Shown: one piece after another, positions 26,138-36,167 of the stretch
How positions within the stretch are numbered: position 1 is the first letter of the stretch
How the letters are laid out: the number at the start of each line of letters is the position of its first letter
Origin: Shimia sp. SK013
GTDB taxonomy: Bacteria > Pseudomonadota > Alphaproteobacteria > Rhodobacterales > Rhodobacteraceae
NCBI RefSeq assembly: GCF_001292625.1
Contig: NZ_LAJH01000016.1
Coordinates: forward strand, 30,205 to 94,204
Length of the DNA stretch: 64,000 nt
Reading direction: 5' to 3'
Program-made: the position numbers and the translations under genes
Notes under the pieces: generated by a model
The model's database searches: none
What the model saw: the letters and a program-made list of their open reading frames with translations, nothing else
What the model was told of the DNA's origin: nothing

Positions 26138-27370
26138 TCAACGCTCCTCCAGCTTAACGGATGCGTTGTACACGTTCATCGCCATAGAGATGAGCAACGA
26201 CGCGGTGAGATAGAACAGCATCAGCAAAAGCACGCATTCAATCGCGCGACCGGTTTGGTTCAACGTGATGCCACCAAGCGTCGCGGTGATATCCGCATAA
26301 CCCACAGCAATCGCCAATGATGAGTTCTTGGTGATGTTGAGATACTGCGAGATCAGCGGCGGGATAATCACCCTAAGTGCCTGAGGGAGGATCACGAGGT
26401 TCATCACTTTGTTCGGACGCAATCCAAGAGCCGAAGCCGCTTCGGTTTGGCCTTTAGACACAGCCTGAATACCCGCTCGCACGTTTTCCGCGATAAAGGC
26501 GCCGGTGTAGATCGACAATGCGAACCAAAGTGCAATCAGTGGTCCACCGATCTTGATGCCGCCTTTGAAGTTAAAGCCCTTTAGCTCAGGCACTTCCCAA
26601 GCAAGACCCATGATGAACATCAAAGCGATGAACGGAACCAGCCAGATCGCCAGATTGGTCCAAAGCGTGTTTGGACGTACACCGGTCTCGGCCTGAGTGT
26701 TCGTAGCACGCGTGTTCACAGCGCGAGTTGCATACCAAGAGCCGACAGCCACCAGCAGAACCAGCACCCAGTTCAACGTCGCACTTCCAAACAAACCATT
26801 CTCAAAGAATGGCATCGGCGTATAAACGCCTCGGTTGGTGAAGGCGAAAAGATCCAACGCCATGCTCGCTGTCGGGGTGTCACCACGGAATTCCCGTGGA
26901 CCCGGCATGACTGCGGTCATGATTGTAAAGATGATGATGATCCAGATAAGCACCGGAATGTTGCGGAAAATTTCCACATACACGGCCATCAGTTTGGACA
27001 CGATCCAGTTGTTGGACAGACGCAGTACGCCGGCGATCACGCCAAAAACAGTTGCGGTGATACAAGCCAGAAAGGCCACCAACAGCGTGTTGAGAAGCCC
27101 GACAAGGGCCGCACGCGCGTGCGAAGACTGGCTGTCGTATTCGATCAAACGCTGGTTGATGTCATAGCCAGCGGAGTCACCAAGAAAAGAGTATGATATG
27201 TTGAGTCCGGCGGCACGCAGGTTCTGGATCAGGTTGTTGCCCAGATACCAGATTGCCAATGCCAATGCGATAGCCGCGACCGCCTGAAACGTCAGCGAGC
27301 GGTAGCGCGTGTCATTAAGCAGCATAGACAGCCGGAACGACTCCTTAGGAGGGTCGGTCAAAGTGGTCAT
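26138..27370 (-). CDS. bztB: general L-amino-acid ABC transporter permease, BztB/AapQ type
   Basis: This is a 410-residue partner permease with the enlarged BztB/AapQ layout. The conserved core MAVYVEIFRNIPVLIWIII is near residue 125. The EAA loop, ENVRAGIQAVSKGQTEAASALGL, comes near 310, separated from the core by an unusually long middle region. It follows bztA after a 124-base gap holding a strong hairpin. Confidence 0.93.
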   Translation of the reverse strand: MTTLTDPPKESFRLSMLLNDTRYRSLTFQAVAAIALALAIWYLGNNLIQNLRAAGLNISYSFLGDSAGYDINQRLIEYDSQSSHARAALVGLLNTLLVAFLACITATVFGVIAGVLRLSNNWIVSKLMAVYVEIFRNIPVLIWIIIIFTIMTAVMPGPREFRGDTPTASMALDLFAFTNRGVYTPMPFFENGLFGSATLNWVLVLLVAVGSWYATRAVNTRATNTQAETGVRPNTLWTNLAIWLVPFIALMFIMGLAWEVPELKGFNFKGGIKIGGPLIALWFALSIYTGAFIAENVRAGIQAVSKGQTEAASALGLRPNKVMNLVILPQALRVIIPPLISQYLNITKNSSLAIAVGYADITATLGGITLNQTGRAIECVLLLMLFYLTASLLISMAMNVYNASVKLEER

Positions 27371-27455
27371 GAAGGATTTTCCCCGTTACTCAGCCTATTA
27401 TTGGTGGCGTCATGGATGCGCCGTGGCCGATTATTGTTGTGGGTCGTAAATGCGA

Positions 27456-27483
27456 AAAGGGCGCGGTGTGTACCGCGCCCTTT
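27456..27483 (-). terminator. attenuating hairpin between bztA and bztB
   Basis: AAAGGGCGCGGT / ACCGCGCCCTTT, a perfect 12-base stem with a 4-base loop, lies 12 bases after the bztA stop and is followed by TTTTCGC on the minus strand. A partial terminator here would explain higher expression of the binding protein than of the membrane components, as is common in such operons. Confidence 0.75.
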
Positions 27484-27494
27484 CCGTGAAGTGT

Positions 27495-28511
27495 TTAGCG
27501 GAAAGGAGGCGAGTAGATCAGGCCGCCGTTTGTCCACTGAGCGTTCAGGCCACGGGCCAGACCGATCGGAGTGGACTCACCGATGTTACCTTCAAACAGC
27601 TCACCATAGTTGCCGCCAGCCATAATGGCTGCTTTGGCCCAACCGGCGTCCAGACCGAGCATTTCGCCCAGAGTGCCTTCGGTGCCCAGCAGGCGGTTAA
27701 CTTCTGGGTTGTTGGTGCCAGCAGCCATCTCACCGATGTTTGCAGACGTCACACCCAGCTCTTCAGCTGTTACCAGAGCGTTGAGAGACCAACGAACTAC
27801 GTCACCCCAGTTGTCGTCGCCGTGACGAACCAGTGGGCCGAGAGGCTCTTTGGAGATAATTTCTGGCAGCAGAACGTGACCAGCTGGATCTTCGAATGTG
27901 GCACGCGTAGCGGCCAGACCGGAAGCATCCGTTGTGTACACGTCGCAAGCACCTGACAGGTACTGCTGCTGTGCTTCAGCGTTGGTTTCGATTGGCACTG
28001 GCTCATAGCTGATGTTGTTGGAACGGAAGAAGTCCGCCAAGTTCAGCTCTGTAGTTGTACCAGTCTGGATACACACAGTTGCGCCGTCCAGTTCCTTAGC
28101 TGAGGAAACACCCAGATCTTTTGGAACCATGAAGCCCTGACCATCATAGTAGTTCACGCCTACGAATGTGAACTTCAGGTCCACGTCGCGCGAGAATGTC
28201 CATGTGGTGTTGCGTGCCAGCACGTCGATTTCGCCAGACGCCAGCGCAGTAAAGCGGGTCTTGCCGGTGGTCGGCACGAATTCAACAGCTTTCGGGTCAC
28301 CCAAAACAGCGGCGGCAACTGCGCGGCAAATGCCAACGTCAAAGCCCATCCATTCGCCGTTCGCGTCTGGTGCAGCAAAACCAACCAAACCGGTGGTCAC
28401 ACCACAGTTCAGCTTGCCGCGTGCTTTCACGTCATCCAGCGTGCCAGCAGCCGCAGCACCAGCCGCAAGGCCAGCAACAGTCAGCGCACCAAAGAATACG
28501 GATTTTTTCAT
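27495..28511 (-). CDS. bztA: general L-amino-acid ABC transporter substrate-binding protein
   Basis: This 338-residue periplasmic protein has a signal peptide (MKKSVFFGALTVAGLAAGAAAA) and the family opening GTLDDVKARGKLNCGVTTGL. The central 'DVLARNTTWTFSRDVDLKF' and the C-terminal NGGLIYSPPFR are characteristic of BztA/AapJ. It is the first gene of bztABCD; AGAGGT lies before the ATG. The 200-base upstream gap must hold the operon promoter, which I could not define with certainty. Confidence 0.94.
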   Translation of the reverse strand: MKKSVFFGALTVAGLAAGAAAAGTLDDVKARGKLNCGVTTGLVGFAAPDANGEWMGFDVGICRAVAAAVLGDPKAVEFVPTTGKTRFTALASGEIDVLARNTTWTFSRDVDLKFTFVGVNYYDGQGFMVPKDLGVSSAKELDGATVCIQTGTTTELNLADFFRSNNISYEPVPIETNAEAQQQYLSGACDVYTTDASGLAATRATFEDPAGHVLLPEIISKEPLGPLVRHGDDNWGDVVRWSLNALVTAEELGVTSANIGEMAAGTNNPEVNRLLGTEGTLGEMLGLDAGWAKAAIMAGGNYGELFEGNIGESTPIGLARGLNAQWTNGGLIYSPPFR

Positions 28512-28712
28512 TTTTACCTCTTCCTGATTACCCGCCCCTTTGCGAGGCGGTTTTAGTAGGCCACTCCCGGCCCTTTAGATGTTTAAGGATTACACCCCAT
28601 TTACATCATGGCACAGTTTGGGCGCATTCATCGCCAAACGTCAAGAGGCCCATCACGGGATTCAATCGGTGGGTGAATGCCGCACAAACCACCTGCAAAA
28701 AAGGTTAATCTG

Positions 28713-29423
28713 CTAAATATTTGCCAGTTTATAAAAGCGATTTGCGTGCAGGAACGCCTCATATTTGACCCGCGCCTCCTTGGATGCGTCTTCGTCAACG
28801 CCCCACTGTTCTTCCTGCCACTGCTCATCAACACGCGACAGGCGCCAGATTTCGTCCGCGTCATGCAGCTCGCGCAGCGCGGCAAACCCGAGAATCAGTG
28901 ACCCCGAAATGCCGACAAGGTCATGAAAAGCAGCCATTTCAAAGACCGACAGCTTGTGCACCTCGGTGCGCAGTTTCTCTAATGCGCTGGCATCCTGCGC
29001 GTGGTGCATCACACCAGCCACTGCCACCAGCCGCGCCCCGAATTCCTGCGCAGCCCAGTCAAGGATCGGATCCCAACTTTCCGCCTGCCGCGCGATCAAT
29101 GCCTCAGGCGCAGTGGCGCGATAACACAGCAAATCCGTGCCGCCATATTCCGCCAGCATGTCCGCCACTTCGCCGTACTGGATCGTCACTTTGTCAATCG
29201 CAGCATTGGCTGAGCGTGTCACCGGCATGGTTGTGGGGTCGATTTTTTCTTCCTGCGCAGCCCATTCCGCCGCAACAGCCTCGGCCATTGGCCGCGTCGG
29301 CAACGTCAAAGGCGCTTTGGCTGGCGTCTTCACCGGTCGGCCGTCAAGCAAGATACCGAAGCCTTCGCCGGATTCTTCTATCGAGGCTTCTTTCCAAAAT
29401 CGTTTCTTTGCCCAACCGCTCAT
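28713..29423 (-). CDS. ATP12-family F1-ATPase assembly chaperone
   Basis: This 236-residue protein starts SGWAKKRFWKEASIEESGEG and has the ATP12 signature GFGILLDGRPVKTPAKAPL. It also has TDLLCYRATAPEALIARQAESWDP in the middle. In mitochondria and alphaproteobacteria ATP12 protects the F1 alpha subunit during ATP synthase assembly. Its ATG overlaps the stop of the upstream phosphatase gene, placing it at the end of a minus-strand run. Confidence 0.92.
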   Translation of the reverse strand: MSGWAKKRFWKEASIEESGEGFGILLDGRPVKTPAKAPLTLPTRPMAEAVAAEWAAQEEKIDPTTMPVTRSANAAIDKVTIQYGEVADMLAEYGGTDLLCYRATAPEALIARQAESWDPILDWAAQEFGARLVAVAGVMHHAQDASALEKLRTEVHKLSVFEMAAFHDLVGISGSLILGFAALRELHDADEIWRLSRVDEQWQEEQWGVDEDASKEARVKYEAFLHANRFYKLANI

Positions 29424-30097
29424 GTCAACTCTCCGAACATCCGTTCCAACGCTTTGTCCAGCGCCGGGAAATCATCAATAATTTGGTGTGCAGCTGTCAG
29501 GGCACTGGCCGGGTGATATCCCCAACTCACGCCCAATCCCGGCACCCCGGCGGACTGCGCCATGTCCATATCATAAGAAGTATCGCCGATCATTACCGCA
29601 TCGCAGGCGTCAATACCCATTTCAGACATAGCAGTCAGGATCATCGATGGATGTGGCTTAGACGGATGGTCATCCGCCACTTGCCGAGTAAGGAAATACC
29701 CGTCCAGTGCATGCCCCTCGATCAACTTGTCCAACCCGCGCCGCGATTTTCCGGTCGCCACGCCCAACAATACATCATCACGCGCCTTCAGCCGGTCCAG
29801 CGTCGCCATCGCGCCCGGATAAAGCGGCGAGCTTTCCTTGGTGCCAATTGCTTCGCGGCGACGCATATACGTTTGTTTGTAACCTTCGACCAAAGATGCG
29901 CATGTGGCCGCATCCGCATTGGGCGCGAGCTTGGACATCGCCACATCAAGTGACAACCCGACGATACCCAGTATTTCTGCGCACGACGGCGACAGCATGC
30001 CCTGCCCCTCAAACGCTCCGCGCATCGATCCCAGAATGTCCGCCTGGCTGTCCACCAGTGTGCCGTCCACGTCAAATATCACCAGTTTGAGCCGCAT
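29420..30097 (-). CDS. HAD-superfamily phosphatase (phosphoglycolate-phosphatase-like)
   Basis: This 225-residue haloacid dehalogenase-type hydrolase has motif I FDVDGTLVDSQ at residue 7, motif II VATGKS and motif IV MIGDTSYDMDMA. The cap-domain position fits the Gph/PGMB subgroup. I chose ATG 30097 (MRLKLVIFD) rather than 30130, because the family starts right before the first beta strand. Its stop overlaps the ATP12 gene. Substrate not assigned. Confidence 0.87.
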   Translation of the reverse strand: MRLKLVIFDVDGTLVDSQADILGSMRGAFEGQGMLSPSCAEILGIVGLSLDVAMSKLAPNADAATCASLVEGYKQTYMRRREAIGTKESSPLYPGAMATLDRLKARDDVLLGVATGKSRRGLDKLIEGHALDGYFLTRQVADDHPSKPHPSMILTAMSEMGIDACDAVMIGDTSYDMDMAQSAGVPGLGVSWGYHPASALTAAHQIIDDFPALDKALERMFGELT

Positions 30098-30274
30098 CTG
30101 TCGTCCTTTTGCTTGGCGATGCTTCACCACGCAAAAGGACCGACGTCAAGCTCAGCCAGTATATGCCCCACTGGAATAAGCGAGTTCATAAGAGTGGCTG
30201 CAGAATTCAATGAGATTCCGAAACGGGGCCGGCGTGCCCTCGACTTTGGGGAATTCGCCCAACACGAAGAGGCG

Positions 30275-31321
30275 TCAGCGCAATTCCTCAAAAGGGTCTT
30301 CAGCCGCCAGATCAGCAGTCCATCCAAAGGTGTCCCACGTGAGCGCCATATGCTCGGGCAGATCCGCATGCACAGTGATGGTCTTGCGGGTTTCAGGGTG
30401 CTCAAATGACATCGTGCGGGCGTGCAGGTGCAGCTTGTTGGAAATAATCCCACCCAGCTTTGCACCCCAGCCATCGCCAAGATTTTCCTGGCCAGACCCA
30501 CCGTATTTTCCGTCACCAATGATCGGGTGACCGATCTCTGCCATATGCACACGCAATTGGTGGGTGCGGCCTGTCAAAGGCTCCATAGCCACCCAGCTGG
30601 CGCGACTCGCCACCCGATAAAGCGTGGCATATTGCGTATGCGCCCGCTTTGCTCCGGGCGTGCTGTTGATTTCGCGCGGATGTACCGCGTGCATCTTTTC
30701 GCCTTCACCGCGTGCGCCATGACCTCCCGCTTTGACAAGACCGTATTTGATCTCGCCAAGATACGGCACAGGCACACCAGCCACCACGGCCCAGTAAATC
30801 TTGCGGGTCTCTCTGTGACGCAGCGCCGCCGTCAACGCTTGCGCCGCAGGCCGCGTCCGCGCCAGCAACAAAACACCTGACGTGTCTTTGTCCAATCGGT
30901 GCACCAATCGCGGTTTTTCGTCCAAATCAAACCGCAGCGCCTCTGCAAGGCCATCCACATGTTTGGTTTGTTTGCTGCCGCCCTGCGTCGGCAAACCCGG
31001 CGGCTTGTTCAACGCAATCACGTGGTCGTCTTTGTAGATCACGCAATCGCGGATCATTTTGGCGTCTTTGTCCGTGACGCGCATCGTTACCGGCCGCGGA
31101 GGCAACTCCCCGGGCGCAGGCATCGGCGGAATACGCACTTCATTGCCTGCTTCCAGTCGGGTCGAGGCTTTCACTCGTCCACCGTTGACGCGGATCTCGC
31201 CCTTGCGGCACATCTTTTCGACGCGGCCTTGGCCAACATGAGGAAACACACGCTTGAACCAGCGGTCCAGCCGCTGGTCTGCATCGTTATCCTCGATTGT
31301 AATAGTCTGAACCCGGCTCAT
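30275..31321 (-). CDS. RluA-family large-subunit rRNA pseudouridine synthase
   Basis: This 348-residue enzyme has an N-terminal S4 RNA-binding domain (QRLDRWFKRVFPHVGQGRVE) and the catalytic motif RLVHRLDKDTSGVLLLARTR with the nucleophilic Asp. It is followed by GRTHQLRVHMAEIGHPIIGD. The layout matches RluC/RluD. The start at ATG 31321 overlaps the crcB stop; upstream in-frame codons would add an implausible Cys/Trp-rich stretch. The exact uridines modified cannot be read from sequence. Confidence 0.92.
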   Translation of the reverse strand: MSRVQTITIEDNDADQRLDRWFKRVFPHVGQGRVEKMCRKGEIRVNGGRVKASTRLEAGNEVRIPPMPAPGELPPRPVTMRVTDKDAKMIRDCVIYKDDHVIALNKPPGLPTQGGSKQTKHVDGLAEALRFDLDEKPRLVHRLDKDTSGVLLLARTRPAAQALTAALRHRETRKIYWAVVAGVPVPYLGEIKYGLVKAGGHGARGEGEKMHAVHPREINSTPGAKRAHTQYATLYRVASRASWVAMEPLTGRTHQLRVHMAEIGHPIIGDGKYGGSGQENLGDGWGAKLGGIISNKLHLHARTMSFEHPETRKTITVHADLPEHMALTWDTFGWTADLAAEDPFEELR

Positions 31322-31707
31322 GCAAAAACTCCACGTGCGACAAGAACGCCCAAAAACAGCGCTCCCACCGACCCAACAACGGAAAGCGCGACATAAACAC
31401 CAGCAGCGCCCCATTGTCCACGCTCAATCAGCGTCACAGTTTCCAATGAAAACGCAGAAAAGGTCGTGAAACCGCCCAATAGGCCAGTCATGACAAGTGG
31501 CGAAAGGTGGGTCAGCCCGCGATTGGCAGCAGCCACGACAAAAACGCCCATCAGAAACGATCCGATGATGTTCACTGTGATGATGGCCACCGGGAACCCG
31601 GACACAGCACCCGGCCCCAAGGTTCGCACGACGCTGAGCCCCACAAGATACCGCAATGCAGCGCCAACCGCGCCGCCCAAAGCCACATATGCCACGTTCA
31701 GGATCAT
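31318..31707 (-). CDS. crcB: fluoride ion exporter CrcB/Fluc
   Basis: This 129-residue membrane protein has four hydrophobic helices. The family motifs are GGAVGAALRYLVG at the start, NIIGSFLMGVF in helix 2 and GLLGGFTTFSAFSLE in helix 3, including the fluoride-pore phenylalanines. It works as a dual-topology dimer to export fluoride. No fluoride-riboswitch core is obvious upstream, since it follows rarA by 7 bases in the same run. Confidence 0.94.
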   Translation of the reverse strand: MILNVAYVALGGAVGAALRYLVGLSVVRTLGPGAVSGFPVAIITVNIIGSFLMGVFVVAAANRGLTHLSPLVMTGLLGGFTTFSAFSLETVTLIERGQWGAAGVYVALSVVGSVGALFLGVLVARGVFA

Positions 31708-31714
31708 CTGGCGC

Positions 31715-33046
31715 CTACTTCTTCTTTAATCGCTGCGTCGTGAAAAAATCGAGCCGCCGCTTCAATTCACGCTCAAACCCGCGCTCCACCGGACTGTAAA
31801 GAACCGGCCGTTTAACCCCTTCAGGGAAATAGTTTTGCCCGGAAAATCCACCTTCGGCGTTGTGATCATATTCATATCCATCACCATAGCCCTGATCCGC
31901 CATCAAACTGGTTGGCGCGTTCAGAATATGCTTGGGCGGTGGTTCGGATCCGGTTTTTTTGGCCAACGCCCGCGCCGCCTTGTACGCCATGTAACCCGCA
32001 TTGGTTTTCGGCGCGAGCGCCAGATAGATCACCGCTTGCGCCAATGCCAATTCACCTTCCGGGCTGCCCAGTCGCTCATATGTCTCCCAAGCATTCAGGC
32101 ACACGCTTTGCGCCTGCGGGTCAGCCAAGGCAATGTCCTCACACGCCATCCGCGTAATACGCCGCGCCAAAAAACGGGGATCTTCTCCGCCTTCCAACAT
32201 GCGCGAAAACCAATAAAGCGCCGCATCAGGATCTGATCCGCGCACTGATTTGTGCAGCGCCGAAATTAGATTGTAATGCTCGTCGCCGGATTTGTCGTAT
32301 TTCGCCGCGCGCCGCATAAGTCGCGTCGACAATGCGTCTGTGTCCAGCTTGCCGTCCACACGCCACGCCATGACCTGTTCGATCAAATTCAGCAGCGCAC
32401 GCCCGTCCCCGTCAGCCATTTCCAAGAGCGCTTCGCGCGCCAAGCCGTCCAAAGGTATGCCACGGTCCAATTCGCGCTCGGCCCGTTGAGCGAGCCGTTC
32501 GAGATCCGCGAGGCCTAGGCGCTCAAGTACCAGAACCTGTGAGCGGCTCAGAACAGCGGCATTAAGCTCAAACGACGGGTTTTCGGTGGTGGCGCCAACC
32601 AAAAGGATCGTGCCGTCTTCCATATAGGGTAAAAACCCGTCTTGCTGCGCTTTGTTGAACCGGTGGATCTCGTCCACAAACAGCAACGTGCCTTTGCCAT
32701 TGCCGCGACGCACTTTGGCTGCCTCAAACATTTTGCGCAGTTCCGGCACGCCGGTAAAAATTGCGCTAATCTGCACAAAATGCAGATCCGTTTCATCCGC
32801 CAGCAGGCGCGCAATGGTGGTCTTGCCCACGCCGGGCGGCCCCCAAAATACCAACGAAGACAGCGAGCCGGATGCCAACATCACGCCCAAAGGCGCCTCA
32901 GGGCCAAGCACCTGCTCCTGCCCTATGACCTCACCAAGAGATCGCGGACGCAAAAGATCTGCCAACGGGCGAGGTGCCGAGCTTTCGCCTGCGCTCGCAT
33001 TGCCGGTCTGATCAGCGGAGTTCGGAATGTCAAAAAGGTCGGCCAT
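31715..33046 (-). CDS. rarA: replication-associated recombination protein A (RarA/MgsA AAA+ ATPase)
   Basis: This 443-residue AAA+ protein of the clamp-loader clade has Walker A WGPPGVGKTT, Walker B LLFVDEIHRF, sensor 1 LVGATTENPSFELN and the C-terminal region 'NAGYMAYKAARALAKKTGSEP'. RarA acts at stalled replication forks. It begins 5 bases after the protease stop and shares the run with crcB and the rRNA modification gene. Confidence 0.95.
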   Translation of the reverse strand: MADLFDIPNSADQTGNASAGESSAPRPLADLLRPRSLGEVIGQEQVLGPEAPLGVMLASGSLSSLVFWGPPGVGKTTIARLLADETDLHFVQISAIFTGVPELRKMFEAAKVRRGNGKGTLLFVDEIHRFNKAQQDGFLPYMEDGTILLVGATTENPSFELNAAVLSRSQVLVLERLGLADLERLAQRAERELDRGIPLDGLAREALLEMADGDGRALLNLIEQVMAWRVDGKLDTDALSTRLMRRAAKYDKSGDEHYNLISALHKSVRGSDPDAALYWFSRMLEGGEDPRFLARRITRMACEDIALADPQAQSVCLNAWETYERLGSPEGELALAQAVIYLALAPKTNAGYMAYKAARALAKKTGSEPPPKHILNAPTSLMADQGYGDGYEYDHNAEGGFSGQNYFPEGVKRPVLYSPVERGFERELKRRLDFFTTQRLKKK

Positions 33047-33051
33047 GGCCC

Positions 33052-34434
33052 TCAGAGTCGGAAACGCATCACGACACGTTGTGTGCCGCGCTGAACCTCT
33101 AACGTAAGGCGTTTGCGCGCATCACGCAAAGCCTGATCTGCCTCCTCGGTTGTGGTCACGTCCTGATCATCAACAGACCGCAACACATCGCCCGGCGTCA
33201 GCCCCAATCGCGCACCAACCTGACCGGGTTTTTCCACCACCACACCGGTGATGCCCAGCGGCAGACCGAACTGCCCCAGAACCGCAGGGTTGATGTTACT
33301 CATGACCATTCCTGGAATGGCAGAGCGCGCGCTGGTTTCAACTGTCATGCGCGACGGCTCTTCAGGGGCCAGCGCCAAAGCCACTTCATAGATGCTCTGA
33401 ACGCCATCTCGAAATACCAGCACTTCGGCGGCTTCGCCCAGTCCAACGACGGACATACGGAAAACCATCTCGGCGGGTGTGTTGACCGGTTGGCCTTCGA
33501 CTTCGAGGATCACATCGCCGGATTCCAATCCAGCAGCCAAAAACGGGCTGACCGCGTGCATGTCCGACACGACGATACCACCGGGTCGATCAAGGCCAAG
33601 ACCGTCCGCCATATCTGCGTCAACTGGCTGCCCGAACATACCGGCCCAAGGTCGTTGGAAACTGTCAAAACCGGCGCGTGCCTGATCCACAAACTGACCC
33701 ACCAGCTTGGAGGGTATCGCAAAGCCGATCCCGTTGGATCCGCCGGACCGCGTAAGGATCGACGTGTTAATGCCCACCAGATCACCATTCACATCAATCA
33801 ACGCCCCGCCCGAGTTGCCGGGGTTGATCGCTGCATCGGTCTGCAAAAAATACCCGCGCGCGCTTCCCGTGGAAATCCCGGACCGCGCCAACCCCGACAC
33901 GATGCCCGAAGTCACGGTCTGGCCCACGCCGAACGGGTTGCCAATGGCCAGAACCAACTCTCCGACTTCGACGTTGTCACTGTTGCGCAACTCCAGATAC
34001 GGCAAGCTTTCAACGCCCTCCATCTGCAGGATCGCCAAATCGCTTTCCTCATCCGCCAACAAAACCCGTGCTTTATATTCCCGGCGATCGTTCAGCTGAA
34101 CGCGAATGTCTGTCGACATTCCCACAACGTGATAATTGGACACGACGATCCCGTCTTCGGACAAGATCACGCCGGATCCGAGCGAGTTTTTGACCTGCGG
34201 GCCGGTATTGCCAAAGTTGCGGAAGAACTGATTGAAAAACGGATCCGACGAGAACGGGCTTTGCTGCGCCTGCACCACTTGCTTCGCATAGATGTTGACC
34301 ACAGCCGGCGCGGCCTCTGCAACCAGCGGCGCAAACCCGAGGCTGATTTCAGCCTGCGTCTGAGGCACGCGGGTTTCTGCGACGGCGGGTACTGCGAGCA
34401 CGATTGAAAGAACAATCGCTAGGGGGCGGATCAT
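33052..34434 (-). CDS. periplasmic Do/DegP-type serine endopeptidase
   Basis: This 460-residue protease starts with a signal peptide cut after residue 19 or so (VLAVPAVAE). The catalytic triad is His102 (SNYHVVG), Asp132 (SDLAIL) and Ser208 (GNSGGAL). Two PDZ domains follow, around residues 270-345 and 365-455. It handles misfolded envelope proteins. As first gene of the degP-rarA-crcB-rluC run it starts 107 bases from the rplQ terminator. Confidence 0.94.
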   Translation of the reverse strand: MIRPLAIVLSIVLAVPAVAETRVPQTQAEISLGFAPLVAEAAPAVVNIYAKQVVQAQQSPFSSDPFFNQFFRNFGNTGPQVKNSLGSGVILSEDGIVVSNYHVVGMSTDIRVQLNDRREYKARVLLADEESDLAILQMEGVESLPYLELRNSDNVEVGELVLAIGNPFGVGQTVTSGIVSGLARSGISTGSARGYFLQTDAAINPGNSGGALIDVNGDLVGINTSILTRSGGSNGIGFAIPSKLVGQFVDQARAGFDSFQRPWAGMFGQPVDADMADGLGLDRPGGIVVSDMHAVSPFLAAGLESGDVILEVEGQPVNTPAEMVFRMSVVGLGEAAEVLVFRDGVQSIYEVALALAPEEPSRMTVETSARSAIPGMVMSNINPAVLGQFGLPLGITGVVVEKPGQVGARLGLTPGDVLRSVDDQDVTTTEEADQALRDARKRLTLEVQRGTQRVVMRFRL

Positions 34435-34540
34435 GATGGCGTCCTTTTTGCTTTTGTCAGCATATGCGGAGCAGATGCGCTGATTTCAACCGGCGCTCGC
34501 AATGTCTTTTTGCCAACAGGCGCCCCTTGGCTCAACGCAA

Positions 34541-34568
34541 AAAGCCCCCGCCAAATGGCAGGGGCTTT
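34541..34568 (-). terminator. terminator of the rpsM-rplQ unit
   Basis: AAAGCCCC ... GGGGCTTT with an inner GCC/GGC pairing forms a stem 24 bases after the rplQ stop. It is followed by TTTTTGCG on the minus strand. It separates the ribosomal alpha unit from the protease gene. Confidence 0.85.
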
Positions 34569-34591
34569 GAACAACCGGCAAAAACCGGAAC

Positions 34592-35011
34592 TTAATCTTC
34601 GGCAACGTCTTCCGCTGCGACGCGGGCTTTGTCAGCTGCGCCTTTCGCGTCCAGATCACGATCAACAAATTCGATGATCGCCATCGGTGCCATGTCGCCA
34701 TAACGGAAACCGGCTTTCATGATGCGGACATAACCACCCTGACGCTCGGCATAACGTGGGCCAAGAATGTCAAAGAGTTTGGCAACATATTGATCTTCTT
34801 TCAGACGCGCACGGGCCTGACGGCGGGAGTGCAGGTCACCACGTTTTGCCAGCGTGATCATCTTTTCGATGATCGGGCGCAGTTCTTTGGCCTTTGGCAA
34901 AGTGGTTTTGATTTGTTCGTGTTCGATCAACGAACCCGCCATGTTGGCAAACAATGCCTTGCGGTGTTCGTGTGTACGATTCAGGCGGCGATAACCACGA
35001 GCGTGACGCAT
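34592..35011 (-). CDS. rplQ: 50S ribosomal protein L17
   Basis: This 139-residue L17 has the diagnostic start [20 protein letters not shown], followed by [18 protein letters not shown] and [19 protein letters not shown]. It has an acidic C-terminal tail (AAEDVAED). It is the last gene of the alpha unit, 139 bases after rpoA, and is followed by a terminator. Confidence 0.98.
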   Translation of the reverse strand: MRHARGYRRLNRTHEHRKALFANMAGSLIEHEQIKTTLPKAKELRPIIEKMITLAKRGDLHSRRQARARLKEDQYVAKLFDILGPRYAERQGGYVRIMKAGFRYGDMAPMAIIEFVDRDLDAKGAADKARVAAEDVAED

Positions 35012-35150
35012 TTCAATTCTCCTACTTGCGTTTTTGCTTTGTCCGGCAGCCGATGCGTGTCAGCTACTCTCCTTGGGGCATGTGCCCACGTATTCCCCGG
35101 CAATTCCGGGCATTTGTAGAATTGGGCGGGGTTGCCCCCGCCCGAAACTC

Positions 35151-36167
35151 TTAGAAGTTGTCTTCGAACTTCTTGGCCAGATCTTCGATGTTGTCCGGCG
35201 GCCAGTCCTCGACGTCCATGCCAAGGTGCAGACCCATGCCCGACAGCACTTCTTTGATCTCGTTCAAAGATTTGCGGCCGAAGTTCGGTGTGCGCAGCAT
35301 TTCTGCTTCGGTTTTCTGGATCAGATCGCCGATGTAAACGATGTTGTCGTTCTTCAGGCAGTTTGCCGAACGCACAGACAGTTCCAGCTCGTCCACTTTC
35401 TTCAGCAGAAGCGGGTTGAACTCAAGACCATCGTCTTCTTCCTGGCGACCAGCCGACTCAGGCTCATCAAAGTTCACGAAGATCGACAATTGATCCTGCA
35501 GAATGCGCGCAGCAAATGCCACGGCGTCTTCTGGTGTGATGGATCCGTCGGTTTCAACCTTCATGGTCAGTTTGTCATAATCCAGCACCTGACCTTCACG
35601 GGTCGGCTGCACGTCATAAGACACTTTTTTCACAGGCGAGTAGATCGCATCGATTGGCATAAGACCAATAGGCGCGTCTTCCGGCTTGTTCTTATCTGCC
35701 GACACATAGCCTTTGCCAGTGTTGACGGTCAGTTCAACGTAAAGGTCCGCGCCATCGTCGAGGTGACAGATCACGTGGTCTTTGTTGAGAACTTCGATGC
35801 CCGCGCTGTCGGAGATATCACCGGCAGTCACAGCACCCGGGCCTTTGGCAGAGATCGAAAGACGCTTAGGGCCTTCGACTTCCATCCGCAGGCTCACGCC
35901 TTTGAGGTTCAGGATTACATCAGTCACATCTTCGCGCACACCGGCAACAGAAGAGAACTCGTGCAGAACGTTGTCGATCTGTACAGATGTGATGGCCGCA
36001 CCTTGCAGCGAGCTCATCAGAACGCGACGCAGCGCGTTGCCCAGCGTAAGACCAAAGCCACGCTCCAGCGGCTCGGCAACAACAGTTGCCTGACGCGCGG
36101 GGTCATTGCCCGGTTTCACTTCAAGCTGGGTCGGCTTGATCAATTCAGCCCAATTTTTGTGGATCAT
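35151..36167 (-). CDS. rpoA: RNA polymerase alpha subunit
   Basis: This 338-residue alpha subunit has an N-terminal assembly domain ([20 protein letters not shown]) and a C-terminal DNA/activator-binding domain. The latter has [19 protein letters not shown] and [21 protein letters not shown] chose the ATG at 36167 (MIHKNWAEL), which matches the usual alphaproteobacterial start; an in-frame extension to 36227 has no family support. It sits between rpsK and rplQ as normal. Confidence 0.98.
   Translation of the reverse strand: MIHKNWAELIKPTQLEVKPGNDPARQATVVAEPLERGFGLTLGNALRRVLMSSLQGAAITSVQIDNVLHEFSSVAGVREDVTDVILNLKGVSLRMEVEGPKRLSISAKGPGAVTAGDISDSAGIEVLNKDHVICHLDDGADLYVELTVNTGKGYVSADKNKPEDAPIGLMPIDAIYSPVKKVSYDVQPTREGQVLDYDKLTMKVETDGSITPEDAVAFAARILQDQLSIFVNFDEPESAGRQEEDDGLEFNPLLLKKVDELELSVRSANCLKNDNIVYIGDLIQKTEAEMLRTPNFGRKSLNEIKEVLSGMGLHLGMDVEDWPPDNIEDLAKKFEDNF

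Noticed and set aside
30100..30130. Upstream start for the HAD phosphatase
   Set aside because: The family begins directly at MRLKLVIFDVDGT; the extra residues (VKHRQAKGRQ) add nothing.
31322..31414. Upstream extension of the RluA-family gene
   Set aside because: It overlaps crcB in another frame and reads as a Cys/Trp/Arg-rich shadow; ATG 31321 overlaps the crcB stop in the normal coupled way.
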